Below, piece after piece: positions 1-7,292 of a stretch of 44,390 bases of DNA (position 1 is the first letter of the stretch; each line of letters begins with the position of its first letter). Source of the DNA: Chloroflexota bacterium (lineage in GTDB: Bacteria; Chloroflexota; UBA6077; CF-72). The position numbers and the translations under genes were made by a program. The DNA lies in contig JAFAOS010000541.1 in assembly GCA_019247515.1 (NCBI GenBank), positions 1-44,390 on the forward strand, in the 5' to 3' direction. Below the pieces are notes generated by a model. That model was not told the DNA's origin and did not search any database. It was given only the letters and a program-made list of their open reading frames with translations.

Positions 1-63
1 GTCGACGTCTTTCGCGTGCGCGACGGACTGGTCGCGGAGAAATTCGCCTACGTGAAAGGTTGA
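1..63 (+). CDS. C-terminal end of an NTF2/SnoaL-like protein (5' truncated by window edge)
   Basis: Frame 1 is open from the first base and reads VDVFRVRDGLVAEKFAYVKG before TGA at 61-63. A strand ending of the type DVFRVRDGLIVEKxAYVKG is typical of nuclear-transport-factor-2-like/SnoaL-like domains, which are small alpha+beta barrels used as isomerases, hydrolases or binding modules. Only 20 residues are visible, so no substrate or function can be given. The gene converges on the VWA gene, leaving a 33 bp gap. Confidence 0.5.
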   Translation, partial: VDVFRVRDGLVAEKFAYVKG

Positions 64-96
64 CGTTCAGCGCAGTGCGTGGGTGAGAGCCTTTCC

Positions 97-2112
97 TCAG
101 CTCGCGATGCGCTTGGACTTCTGCTGGAGGTAGTCCACCAGGATGTAGTCGCCCAGGCGCTCGGGGTCGGCGAAGAAGGCGCGGCCGCGGTTGATGCGCG
201 TAATGTCGTCGACGAAGCGCATCAGGCCGTAGCTGCGCTCCAGCATGAACGTGTTGATGCGCAGGCCCTCGCGCGTGCAGCGGCCCACTTCCAACAGCGT
301 CTGCTGCAACGTTCGCGGGGTGGGCGGGTAGGAGAACACGGGCGTGGAGTGCCCCGGCTCCCAGTACGCGGTCGGCTCGCCGTCGGTGATCACCACGATC
401 TGCCGCGTCCCACCCTTGTGCCGCGCGAGCAGCTTGCGCGCGTGCATCAGACCGTCCTGCAGGTTGGTGCCGTACTCCCACTCACTCCAGCGCAGCGCGG
501 TCAGTTGCTGGGGCTGGATTTGCCGCGCGTAGAGCGAAAAGGTCACCAGGTACAGGTTGTCGCGCGGGAACTGGCTCTTGATCAACGAGTGGAGCGCGAG
601 GGCGACCTTCTTGGCCGCCAGGAAGCAGCCGCGATAGATCATCGAGCGCGAAAGGTCCAGCAGCAGCACGGTGCTGGCCTGGTTCATCTGCTCGGTGCGA
701 TACACCTCGAAATCCGAGGCATTCAAATGCACCGGCGTGCCCGGTCCGTTGCGCACTAGCGAGTTTTGCAACGTGGCGCGCAGGTCGAGCAGGAACGGGT
801 CGCCGAACTCGTACGCCTTGGTGTCGTCGCTGCGATCGCCGCCGCGGCCGCGATGGTCCGCTTCGTGGTTGCCGAAACGATCCCGCGCCAGGTGCTGGAA
901 GATGTCTCTCAGCGCCTTCTGACCGATCTTCCGAATAGCGCGCGGCGTCAGCTCCAGCTGGTCGCCCTTGCGCTCGACCAGTCCGGCTTCCTCCAACATC
1001 CGGGTGATCTGATCCAGCTGATCCAGCTGGTCCTTGGCATCCTCGCCGAGCTGCCGCTCCAGCATTTCGCGGTCGATCGTCGTCGGATCGGCGGTGTCGA
1101 TTGCTTCGCGCATCTGCCGCTCGAGGCGGTCCATCTCCTGGAGGTCCTGCATCACCTGCATGGCCTCTTCGAGGTTCATGGAGTCCTCGCCACGGAACGG
1201 GTAGCGGCGACGCAGGTCGTCCATGGGCCGCAGCTCTTCGAGATTGGCGCTGAGCATCGCCAGCTCGTTGCGCAGGCCGGGGTCCTGGACCAGCGACTGC
1301 ATCAGCTGCATCAGCTCGCGGCGCTGCTCGCCGCTCATCGAATCCAGCATGCTCTGCATCTGGGCCTGACGCTGCTGCAGCTGCTCGATCAGCTCGTCGA
1401 GTGACTTGACGCCCGGGAAGAACTGCCCCCATTTGTCCATGAACCCCTGGAAGTCCGGCTCGCCGCCGCGCGCCTTTTCATCCAGCATCTGGTTCAGGTC
1501 CTTGAGCATGTCCTTGACGCTCTGCAGATCCTCCGGCGTCATGTTCTGGAGCGCCTGCTGCATGCCCTGGAACTGCTGCTGCATGATCTGCTGGCGCAGT
1601 TGTTCCATTAGCTCCTGGAACATCTGGCGGGCGTTGGGATCCATGAAGTCGTAGTTCTGGAGTCCCTGGATCTGACCCGGAACATCCGACGGCAGGTCGT
1701 TCAACTGTTGCTGGTGCTCCTGAGCCATGCGCTCCATCGTTTTCTGGAGCTGCTCGGGAATCTCACCTTTTTGCGCCTTGTCGCGACCGTCGCTGACTTT
1801 GTTGTCAATACCTTCGCGCTCGGTCTTCTGAATTTCCTGGAGCTTCTCGCGGATGTCTTTGAGCGTGTCGCTCAGGTTCGAGTGCTGCAGCTGTTGCTGG
1901 CGGCGCTGGCGGAGCTGCTGCATCAGGTCCTGCAGGCCCGGCATGCGGTGACCGTCCTGGTTCTGGGCGCCCTGACGGAACAAGCGCTGCAGGGCACGCA
2001 GCAGGTCGCCCTCTTCGAGCAGATCGTCGCTCATCGCATCGAGGAGCGCTTCGGCGTCGAGGTCCAGGACGTGCTGGGTGCCGTCCCACGCGCCGTACCG
2101 GAAGATGGGCAC
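97..2112 (-). CDS. VWA-domain protein, partner of the adjacent MoxR-type ATPase
   Basis: 671 aa from a GTG start two bases after the stop of the AAA+ gene, so the two are co-transcribed. The first ~430 residues are rich in Gln, Glu, Leu and Met and look alpha-helical or coiled-coil, with repeated DQLDQL and QQQ runs. The C-terminal ~200 residues form a von Willebrand A domain with a MIDAS motif DLSRSM near residues 484-489 and a downstream VITDGEP strand. MoxR/VWA pairs (RavA-ViaA, CbbQ-CbbO, Mg-chelatase I-D) act as ATP-driven remodelling or metal-insertion machines. The VWA partner normally recruits the ATPase to its client through a bound divalent metal. The client here is unknown, and there is no signal peptide or membrane segment, so it is probably cytoplasmic. 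Confidence 0.85.
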   Translation of the reverse strand: MPIFRYGAWDGTQHVLDLDAEALLDAMSDDLLEEGDLLRALQRLFRQGAQNQDGHRMPGLQDLMQQLRQRRQQQLQHSNLSDTLKDIREKLQEIQKTEREGIDNKVSDGRDKAQKGEIPEQLQKTMERMAQEHQQQLNDLPSDVPGQIQGLQNYDFMDPNARQMFQELMEQLRQQIMQQQFQGMQQALQNMTPEDLQSVKDMLKDLNQMLDEKARGGEPDFQGFMDKWGQFFPGVKSLDELIEQLQQRQAQMQSMLDSMSGEQRRELMQLMQSLVQDPGLRNELAMLSANLEELRPMDDLRRRYPFRGEDSMNLEEAMQVMQDLQEMDRLERQMREAIDTADPTTIDREMLERQLGEDAKDQLDQLDQITRMLEEAGLVERKGDQLELTPRAIRKIGQKALRDIFQHLARDRFGNHEADHRGRGGDRSDDTKAYEFGDPFLLDLRATLQNSLVRNGPGTPVHLNASDFEVYRTEQMNQASTVLLLDLSRSMIYRGCFLAAKKVALALHSLIKSQFPRDNLYLVTFSLYARQIQPQQLTALRWSEWEYGTNLQDGLMHARKLLARHKGGTRQIVVITDGEPTAYWEPGHSTPVFSYPPTPRTLQQTLLEVGRCTREGLRINTFMLERSYGLMRFVDDITRINRGRAFFADPERLGDYILVDYLQQKSKRIAS

Positions 2113-2114
2113 GT

Positions 2115-3548
2115 CTAGCTCCGATACCGCATTCGACCGGCGGTTCGGTCTTTGTTCAGCTTGCGATTGAGGTGGAGTCCCTCGAGCACCAGCTCGATCG
2201 AGCTGGCAATCTGGGCCGGATTGCCCTGACCGCCAAGCTTTTTGATCGCCGGCGTGAAGCCGGCCACTTCGGCAGCTTGCCGCACGTACTCCAGCGACGA
2301 CAGCGAATCGCCGACTTCGATCTTCAACCCGTTGTCGAAGCCGACCAGGAGGTCGTCGAACTCGTGCAGCGCGAAGTGGCGGTTGAACACGTTCAGCACT
2401 GCTTTCTGGAGCAGCTTGTCGATGACCTTTTCCTCGTCCCGGTCACCTACCGTCTCGAGCTCGATCTTGCCGCCAGTACTCTGGACCATGGCGGTCAGGT
2501 CGGAGATGCGCGGGGCGACCTGTCGCTCGTGCAGTCGAATCGCGCGGCGCAGCGCGCTCGAGAGCATGTTCTCGTAGTTGGCGACGCTCACCCGCACGCT
2601 GACGCCGGACCGCTGCGAGATCTCCGGACTTTTGCGCGCCAGGTGGGTCACTTCGGCGACGATCTCGCGCATGTACGACGGTACGATCGTGTCGTATTCC
2701 TCGTCGCGATAGATGCCGCGCTCCTGCTCCATGATGTCCATCTCGTGCTCGACCGTCCGCGGGTAGTGGGTGCGGATCTGCGAGCCGAAGCGGTCCTTGA
2801 GCGGAGTGATGATGCGGCCCCGGTTGGTGTAGTCCTCCGGGTTCGCCGACGCAATCACGAACAGGTCCAGCGGCAAGCGCACCTTGTAGCCGCGAATCTG
2901 GACGTCGCGCTCCTCCATGATGTTCAACAGGCCGACCTGGATGCGTTCGGCGAGGTCTGGGAGCTCGTTGATCACGAAGATGCCGCGATGCGTGCGCGGC
3001 AGCAGGCCGTAGTGGATCGTCAGCTCATCCGAGAGGTAACGGCCTTCGGCGACCTTGATGGGATCTACTTCGCCGATGAGGTCCGCGATGGTGATATCGG
3101 GCGTTGCCAGCTTTTCACCATAGCGACGGTCGCGCTCGAGCCAGTCGATCGGAGTGTCGTCGCCGCACTCGGCGATGACCGTGCGGCACTTGTAACAGAT
3201 CGGATCCAGTGGATCGTCGTTGATTTCACAACCTTCGACAATCGGCAGCCACTCGTCCAGGAGCGTGGGCAACGTGCGCGCCAGCCGCGTCTTGGCCTGG
3301 CCGCGCTCGCCGAGGAAGATGATGTCCTGACCCGATAGCAGCGCGTTCTCAACCTGTGGGACGACGGTTTCTTCGAAGCCGACAATGCCCTCGAACTTCG
3401 GTTCATCCGTTTCGAGCTTCTTAATCAGGTTGTGGCGCAGCTCTTCCTTGACGGATCGCGACCGGTAACCAGATGCCTTCAGCTCGCCAAGGGTCTTGGG
3501 CCGGCCGGCCGGGGCATCGGCCGCGCCTGGCTGCGCCATGTTCGCCAT
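2115..3548 (-). CDS. MoxR/Mg-chelatase-I-like AAA+ ATPase
   Basis: 477 aa. The Walker A is GERGQAKT (residues 80-87), with Ala where the usual motif has Gly before the Lys. The Walker B is IFVINE (190-195), with Asn instead of Asp before Glu. Sensor-like and helix-2 insert segments follow (LNIMEERDVQIRG; VIASANPEDYTNRG; KDRF). Between Walker A and B lie four Cys (107, 118, 121, 128) with a CX2C pair that could bind metal. The gene is followed after 2 bp by a VWA gene, the standard MoxR partner arrangement. Expected role: ATP-dependent remodelling or metal loading of an unidentified client. ATG at 3548 lies 10 nt after a good promoter -10; a second ATG three codons in is also possible. Confidence 0.85.
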   Translation of the reverse strand: MANMAQPGAADAPAGRPKTLGELKASGYRSRSVKEELRHNLIKKLETDEPKFEGIVGFEETVVPQVENALLSGQDIIFLGERGQAKTRLARTLPTLLDEWLPIVEGCEINDDPLDPICYKCRTVIAECGDDTPIDWLERDRRYGEKLATPDITIADLIGEVDPIKVAEGRYLSDELTIHYGLLPRTHRGIFVINELPDLAERIQVGLLNIMEERDVQIRGYKVRLPLDLFVIASANPEDYTNRGRIITPLKDRFGSQIRTHYPRTVEHEMDIMEQERGIYRDEEYDTIVPSYMREIVAEVTHLARKSPEISQRSGVSVRVSVANYENMLSSALRRAIRLHERQVAPRISDLTAMVQSTGGKIELETVGDRDEEKVIDKLLQKAVLNVFNRHFALHEFDDLLVGFDNGLKIEVGDSLSSLEYVRQAAEVAGFTPAIKKLGGQGNPAQIASSIELVLEGLHLNRKLNKDRTAGRMRYRS

Positions 3549-3558
3549 ATCTCGCCAG

Positions 3559-3588
3559 ACTATCAGGCCGTGGTGCGGCGTGTGTCAA
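3559..3588 (-). promoter_or_regulatory. Sigma-70-type promoter of the MoxR/VWA operon
   Basis: Reading the minus strand, a perfect TTGACA (-35, plus coordinates 3583-3588) is followed after 18 bp by GATAGT (-10, 3559-3564). The ATG of the MoxR gene begins 10 nt further on, leaving almost no 5' UTR. The -35 box starts 12 bp past the queF stop, so the MoxR/VWA pair can be expressed independently of queF. Confidence 0.6.
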
Positions 3589-3600
3589 TGCGGCCTACCT

Positions 3601-3951
3601 TTACGGGTAGGCGGCCCTGACCGTTGTGGTAATGCCGCCGCGCACGTTCCACACCGAGACCACGCGCATTTTGCGCGGGTCCAGCGTGTGGACCAGGTCG
3701 TCGAGGATACGGTTTGTCACGTCTTCGTGGAAGTGGCCCTCCTCGCGGAAGCTCCACAGGTACAGCTTGAGGCTCTTGAGCTCGACGATCTTCGGGCCGG
3801 GCACGTAAGTGATGGTGAAGGTGGCGAAGTCGGGCTGGCCGGTCATCGGACACACGCAGGTGAACTCGGGGCACACGCACTCGACTTCGTAGTCACGGTT
3901 CGGGTGCGGGTTGTCGATTGCGACGAGGTCCTTCGACGGCGCGGTGGGCAC
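3601..3951 (-). CDS. queF: NADPH-dependent 7-cyano-7-deazaguanine reductase (QueF, short type)
   Basis: 116 aa from a GTG start. QueF reduces preQ0 to preQ1, using two NADPH, in queuosine biosynthesis. The catalytic block [14 protein letters not shown] is present: Cys34 aligns with the nucleophile that forms the thioimide, and Asp41 with the general acid. The substrate-binding [10 protein letters not shown] segment and [10 protein letters not shown] follow. The length fits the short unimodular type. No queC, queD or queE is adjacent, and I see no preQ1 riboswitch upstream. A -10-like TACAAC lies 8 nt before the GTG, directly next to a GGGTCCCC-type palindrome. Confidence 0.93.
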   Translation of the reverse strand: MPTAPSKDLVAIDNPHPNRDYEVECVCPEFTCVCPMTGQPDFATFTITYVPGPKIVELKSLKLYLWSFREEGHFHEDVTNRILDDLVHTLDPRKMRVVSVWNVRGGITTTVRAAYP

Positions 3952-3964
3952 GACAGGACGTTGT

Positions 3965-3980
3965 ACCCCAGAGGGGACCC
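3965..3980 (-). repeat. Palindromic repeat family 2, copy a
   Basis: ACCCCAGAGGGGACCC on the plus strand, a CCCC-AGA-GGGG hairpin. The same core recurs at 4146-4163, 26560-26577 and 44339-44355. It lies immediately upstream of queF. Confidence 0.6.
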
Positions 3981-4077
3981 ACTGGAGGGGTTCGGCGGGC
4001 GACGTGGCGCCAATGGGTCAGTACCAGTCGGTGAACCAGGTGTTGCCGTCAGACCCAGGGTCGTCACGATCGAGGGG

Positions 4078-4163
4078 ACACGTAGCGAAGCGCGGTCAGC
4101 CGATGGCAACCTGTTCTCTCGATGGGAAATTACGTGTTCACTTCTGGGTCCCCCCTGGGGAAA
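4078..4163 (+). repeat. Palindromic repeat family 2, copy b (extended form)
   Basis: The segment starts ACACGTAGCGAAGCG, continues through GTTCTCTC and ends in the hairpin GGGTCCCCCCTGGGGAAA (4146-4163). The same order of blocks is found at 44289-44355, about 40 kb away, with a roughly 15 nt length difference before the hairpin. This shows an extended dispersed element rather than a lone hairpin. The rest of the 3952-4214 gap shows nothing else I recognise. Confidence 0.6.
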
Positions 4164-4214
4164 TATGTACTTGTCCCGCGGCGCCCCAGATGCGAAAACG
4201 TCTGCTGAACGCGA

Positions 4215-4967
4215 ATGGTCCGTTATCGGTTTCTCACCGTCGCCGCCGTGGCCCTCGGCGCGTATGGCGTGCTTGGTTTGATCATCGCCGTGGCCATGCT
4301 CGTCGTCGGCTTCTCGACGTTCGGCCAGGTCACCAGCCTGCAGCAGACCCTCGAATCGGAGCGCGGCAGCCTGGTCCAGTCCATCCGCACCGTCTCCGCC
4401 ACCCTGCACGACACCGCCGGCGCCACCACCGGCTTCCAGCAGAGCATCGATCGCGCGCGCGCCGCCGCCGACCAGGCCTCGCGCCTGGCCAACAGCTCCG
4501 CGGGGACGTTCCGCGGCCTCGGCACGAGCGTCTCGGGCGTGACCGTTCTCGGCATCCAGCCCCTGGCCGGTCTCGGTCCGCAGTTCAGCTCGAGCGCCGA
4601 CCAGCTGCAGCAGCTGGCCATCCAGCTTGGCGCGACGCGCGACGCACTGGCCCAGAACGGCACTGACGTGCAGCAGGTCGGCAACGACCTGAACCAACTG
4701 CAGCAGCAGCTCGACACCGTGGCGGCGGCGCTGAGCCAGCCAGGCGTGCTCGGGTTGGACGCCCAGAGCCTGCTGCCCTTCCAGGTGGCGTTTTACGGCA
4801 TGTGCCTGCTGGTGCTGCTGCAGTCGGCCTTCAGCATCGTGGCCGGCGTCGTGCTCTACCGCTTGTCGCGGGCGCTGGGCGGCGAGCCGCTGTTCCCGCA
4901 CATCGCGCCGATCAAAAGGGCCACCACCATCGACGCGGCCGCGCCCGATCACGTGCAAGTGTCCTGA
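4215..4967 (+). CDS. Hypothetical membrane protein with two TM segments and a coiled-coil middle
   Basis: 250 aa, family not recognised. A hydrophobic segment at about residues 8-33 and another at about 190-216 flank a Gln/Ser/Ala-rich region predicted to be helical (LQQTLESERGSLVQ; LNQLQQQLDTVAAAL). This suggests a two-pass protein with a long extracytoplasmic or cytoplasmic coiled coil, somewhat like methyl-accepting or EzrA-type spacers but with no signalling domain. The 3' end overlaps the converging ferredoxin gene by 56 bp. The upstream gap holds family 2 repeats and no clear promoter. Confidence 0.7.
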   Translation: MVRYRFLTVAAVALGAYGVLGLIIAVAMLVVGFSTFGQVTSLQQTLESERGSLVQSIRTVSATLHDTAGATTGFQQSIDRARAAADQASRLANSSAGTFRGLGTSVSGVTVLGIQPLAGLGPQFSSSADQLQQLAIQLGATRDALAQNGTDVQQVGNDLNQLQQQLDTVAAALSQPGVLGLDAQSLLPFQVAFYGMCLLVLLQSAFSIVAGVVLYRLSRALGGEPLFPHIAPIKRATTIDAAAPDHVQVS

Positions 4968-5298
4968 CCAGATCCTGGATGTTGCGCAGATGCTCGATGC
5001 GCTCCGTCTCGGGCAAGTCCAGCGGCATGTCGAGCGGGGCACAGTCCGTCGCGTGCTGCACGACGCGCTCGGCGTCGCCGGGCGCGGAGAGCCCGCCGTA
5101 CCACTCCCCCGGTGGATAGAAGGCCACGTTCGGGCCATAGTCGCACTGGCCGAAGCAGGCGTAGCCGATCAAGCGCACGTTCGGATCGTGTTTGAGCAGT
5201 TTGACGAGACGCGTGCGCAGCGGCATCGCGCCGCGTGCGCGGCAGTTCGGACCGCGACACACGACGACGTACACGTTCGGAAATGTAACTCGTGTCAA
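4912..5298 (-). CDS. Thioredoxin-like [2Fe-2S] ferredoxin-domain protein
   Basis: 128 aa if started at TTG 5298; the open frame extends further upstream but that part lacks family-like sequence. The core VYVVVCRGPNCRARG, then IGYACFGQCDYGPNVAFYP, carries the four cysteines (CX4C, later CX3C) of thioredoxin-fold 2Fe-2S ferredoxins related to NuoE and the (2Fe-2S) ferredoxin-domain family. WYGGLSAPGDAERVVQHA is the usual following segment. The C-terminus RPRRWWWPF is unusual. A small electron carrier or Fe-S scaffold role is likely, with the partner unknown. A weak SD (GAGAAG) precedes the TTG. It converges on and overlaps the membrane protein gene. Confidence 0.8.
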   Translation of the reverse strand: MTRVTFPNVYVVVCRGPNCRARGAMPLRTRLVKLLKHDPNVRLIGYACFGQCDYGPNVAFYPPGEWYGGLSAPGDAERVVQHATDCAPLDMPLDLPETERIEHLRNIQDLVRTLARDRARPRRWWWPF

Positions 5299-5358
5299 GG
5301 GGCTTCTCTTGCGATTACGGGGTGCGACATAATCGGCCCGACATAGATGGGAGGCCCC

Positions 5359-6753
5359 ATGCGCCTGCGGGACCACCGCGAGGTCCGCGCTCGACGCCAG
5401 AGCACCCGGTGGCGATTCGCCGCCGCGGGTGGCGTCCTGACCCTGATGATCGGCGCCGCGTGCCTGGCGCCGCTGGCCCCCGCCGCCCTGGCGCCGCACG
5501 TATCAGGTCCGAGTACCGCATCGGCCGCCGCTCCGGTGGCGCCTGCCGCGTCTGGAGCGGGCGCGGCCGCGGTTCCGGTGGTGCCGACCGCGATCGTCTT
5601 CAAGCCGACGCCGACCCCGGCGCCGACGCTGGCCGTCCCCACGCCAGTCGTCGCGCCGACGCTGACCACCGGGGGCCTGTCCGTGCTGGCCAGCATTCAG
5701 TCCGATCGCGCCGCGCAGTGGGTTCGCAACACGATGGAGACACCTTTGCGGTCCGGTCCAAACCTGAATGCCTCGGTCTTCACCACGCTGCCGCAGTGGA
5801 CGTTGCTGAAGCAGATTGGCAGCCAGCCGGACTGGCTGCTAGTGCTGTACAGCGGGGATGGCGACACGCGCGAAGCCGGGCCTGGCTGGGTCAAGGCCAG
5901 CGACGTCGGCGGGGTCGACCCGCCAACCGTGTGGCTCACGGCCTCGCGGACTGGCGCCCTGTGGTCCGCGGCCGACGCTTCCGCCAAACACCTGGAGGAT
6001 CTGCCGAGCTCCACGCTGATGGAGGTCATCGGCACGGATTACATTCACGGCACGCGTGTCCACGTCCGACTGCCTGGTGACGGGCGGTCGGTGCCGCCGT
6101 CGGAGGGCTGGATCGACGGAGACAGCGTCGCTCGGACGGGGACACCGTCTTTCCGCGACCTGCCGCGGGCCTACCCGGCGGACCTGCGCGCCGACGTACG
6201 CATCAACGTACCGTACCGCACGCAGCTGGATGGCTCCGACTTCGCCGAGGCGAACTGCGGGCCAACGGTGCTGGGCATGGCGCTCGAGTCGTTTGGCTTG
6301 AACGAGCCGGCGACCGACCTGCGCGGCCAGGTTCTGAGCTCGGAGAACTTCAGCTCGGATGACAGCGACGCCGGCTCCTACATCTGGGCGCTGGCCGACG
6401 TTGCCCGCGGCTACGGCCTGCAGCCGCGCGGCCTGTACGACGGCGACGGCACGCTGCACCACTGGTCAATCGACGACATCCGCAACAGCGTGCGCAACGG
6501 GCAGCCGGTCATCGTCCAGGTGGTGTACAGGGGCCTGCCCGGCCGCGAGGACTCGCAGTATTACGGCGACCACTACGTCATCATCACCGGGCTGGTCGGC
6601 GATCAGTTCCTCTACAACGACCCGATCGGTGGTCGAGTGGCCAACGAAAGCCCGGGCTACGACCGGGTGATGACCGCCGCCGAGCTGCAAAGAGCGATGC
6701 ACGCCAGCGACACGGAGTACGCCTTCAGCGCCTTCAGCCTGGCGAAGAATTAG
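5359..6753 (+). CDS. Secreted/membrane-anchored C39-like cysteine peptidase
   Basis: 464 aa from ATG 5359, preceded by the SD GGGAGG at 5349-5354; an ATG at 5347 is possible but would overlap that SD. An N-terminal TM/signal segment (about residues 20-45) is followed by an Ala/Pro-rich stretch with PTPTPAPT, then one or two SH3b-like modules around RSGPNLNASVFTTLPQWTLL and GWIDGDSV. The C-terminal domain is a papain-fold peptidase of the C39_2 type: Cys301 in NCGPTVLGM, His405 in DHYVIITG and Asp421 in NDPIGG form the triad. Probably acts outside the cell on proteins or peptides. The stop codon directly abuts a palindromic repeat. Confidence 0.85.
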   Translation: MRLRDHREVRARRQSTRWRFAAAGGVLTLMIGAACLAPLAPAALAPHVSGPSTASAAAPVAPAASGAGAAAVPVVPTAIVFKPTPTPAPTLAVPTPVVAPTLTTGGLSVLASIQSDRAAQWVRNTMETPLRSGPNLNASVFTTLPQWTLLKQIGSQPDWLLVLYSGDGDTREAGPGWVKASDVGGVDPPTVWLTASRTGALWSAADASAKHLEDLPSSTLMEVIGTDYIHGTRVHVRLPGDGRSVPPSEGWIDGDSVARTGTPSFRDLPRAYPADLRADVRINVPYRTQLDGSDFAEANCGPTVLGMALESFGLNEPATDLRGQVLSSENFSSDDSDAGSYIWALADVARGYGLQPRGLYDGDGTLHHWSIDDIRNSVRNGQPVIVQVVYRGLPGREDSQYYGDHYVIITGLVGDQFLYNDPIGGRVANESPGYDRVMTAAELQRAMHASDTEYAFSAFSLAKN

Positions 6754-6790
6754 CTCCCTCTCCCTCTGGGAGAGGCCCGGGGTGAGGGCT
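6754..6790 (+). repeat. Palindromic repeat family 1, copy R1 (short form)
   Basis: Contains the CCTCTCCC-TCT-GGGAGAGG-type core followed by CCCGGGGTGAGGGCT. It begins one base after the protease stop codon and ends 6 bp before the DUF559 start codon. Its GGTGAGGG could serve as Shine-Dalgarno for that gene. It may also form a terminator-like hairpin. Confidence 0.85.
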
Positions 6791-6796
6791 GGGCAC

Positions 6797-7165
6797 ATGG
6801 ACACCTATCGAGGCGGTGAATCAAGGGTCCAGCACCTCAAGGTTGTGCGCCAATTGCGCATGACCCAGACCGACGCCGAGCGCATCGTGTGGCAGCGGAT
6901 AAGGGCTGGGCAGTTGGAGGGCTTCAAGTTCCGCCGTCAGCATGAGTACGGCGGGTACGTCCTGGACTTGTATTGCGCCAGGGCAAAGCTCGCAGTGGAG
7001 CTTGACGGCGGTCAGCATCTGACAACGGAAGGTCTTGCGCAGGACGCGCAGCGGACTCGGTTTCTCGAGCGCAATGGCATACGCGTGTTGCGGTTCACCA
7101 ATACGCAGGTGCTGGCTGAGATCGACCAAACGCTGGAGGCGGTGCTTCGGGCGCTGCGCTCATGA
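6797..7165 (+). CDS. DUF559 endonuclease-domain protein (VSR-like fold)
   Basis: 122 aa from ATG 6797. The sequence follows the DUF559 pattern: LRMTQTDAERIVWQRIRAG, then GFKFRRQHEYGGYVLDLYC, then AKLAVELDGGQH and FLERNGIRVLRFTN. DUF559 belongs to the PD-(D/E)XK/VSR-like nuclease group; the Asp of VLDLYC and the ELDGGQH segment are candidate metal ligands. No substrate has been firmly established for the family, to my knowledge. It is tightly bracketed by repeat copies R1 (6 bp before) and R2 (3 bp after) in the same orientation, unlike the operonic genes around it. This suggests a small repeat-associated cassette. Confidence 0.85.
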   Translation: MDTYRGGESRVQHLKVVRQLRMTQTDAERIVWQRIRAGQLEGFKFRRQHEYGGYVLDLYCARAKLAVELDGGQHLTTEGLAQDAQRTRFLERNGIRVLRFTNTQVLAEIDQTLEAVLRALRS

Positions 7166-7168
7166 CCA

Positions 7169-7211
7169 CCTCTCCCTCTGGGAGAGGTCGCGCGCAGCGC
7201 GGGTGAGGGCT
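7169..7211 (+). repeat. Palindromic repeat family 1, copy R2 (long form)
   Basis: CCTCTCCC-TCT-GGGAGAGG followed by TCGCGCGCAGCGCGGGTGAGGGCT. The long form has an extra GC-rich mini-palindrome (CGCG-CAG-CGCG). It is the left half of a head-to-head pair with R3. Confidence 0.85.
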
Positions 7212-7231
7212 ACGTACGAGCGGGGTAGGTA

Positions 7232-7268
7232 ACCCTCACCCCGGCCCTCTCCCAGAGGGAGAGGGAGG
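7232..7268 (-). repeat. Palindromic repeat family 1, copy R3 (short form)
   Basis: On the minus strand: core hairpin then GGCCGGGGTGAGGGT. It pairs head to head with R2 across 20 bp between convergent genes, so the pair may act as a bidirectional terminator. Confidence 0.85.
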
Positions 7269-7292
7269 CACTCGCGGACGGGGAGGGAGACG

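Noticed and set aside
1010..1035. Short tandem repeat GATCCAGCT in the VWA gene
   Set aside because: It simply encodes DQLDQL in the helical region and keeps the reading frame; no sign of an independent element.
3952..4214. preQ1 riboswitch upstream of queF
   Set aside because: The region contains family 2 palindromes but no A-rich tail and short hairpin pseudoknot of the preQ1 type.
3843..5138. Long minus-strand open frame covering queF upstream DNA and the membrane protein gene
   Set aside because: Its translation is Arg/Gly/Ala-rich without family motifs and overlaps clear genes; a GC-rich shadow frame.
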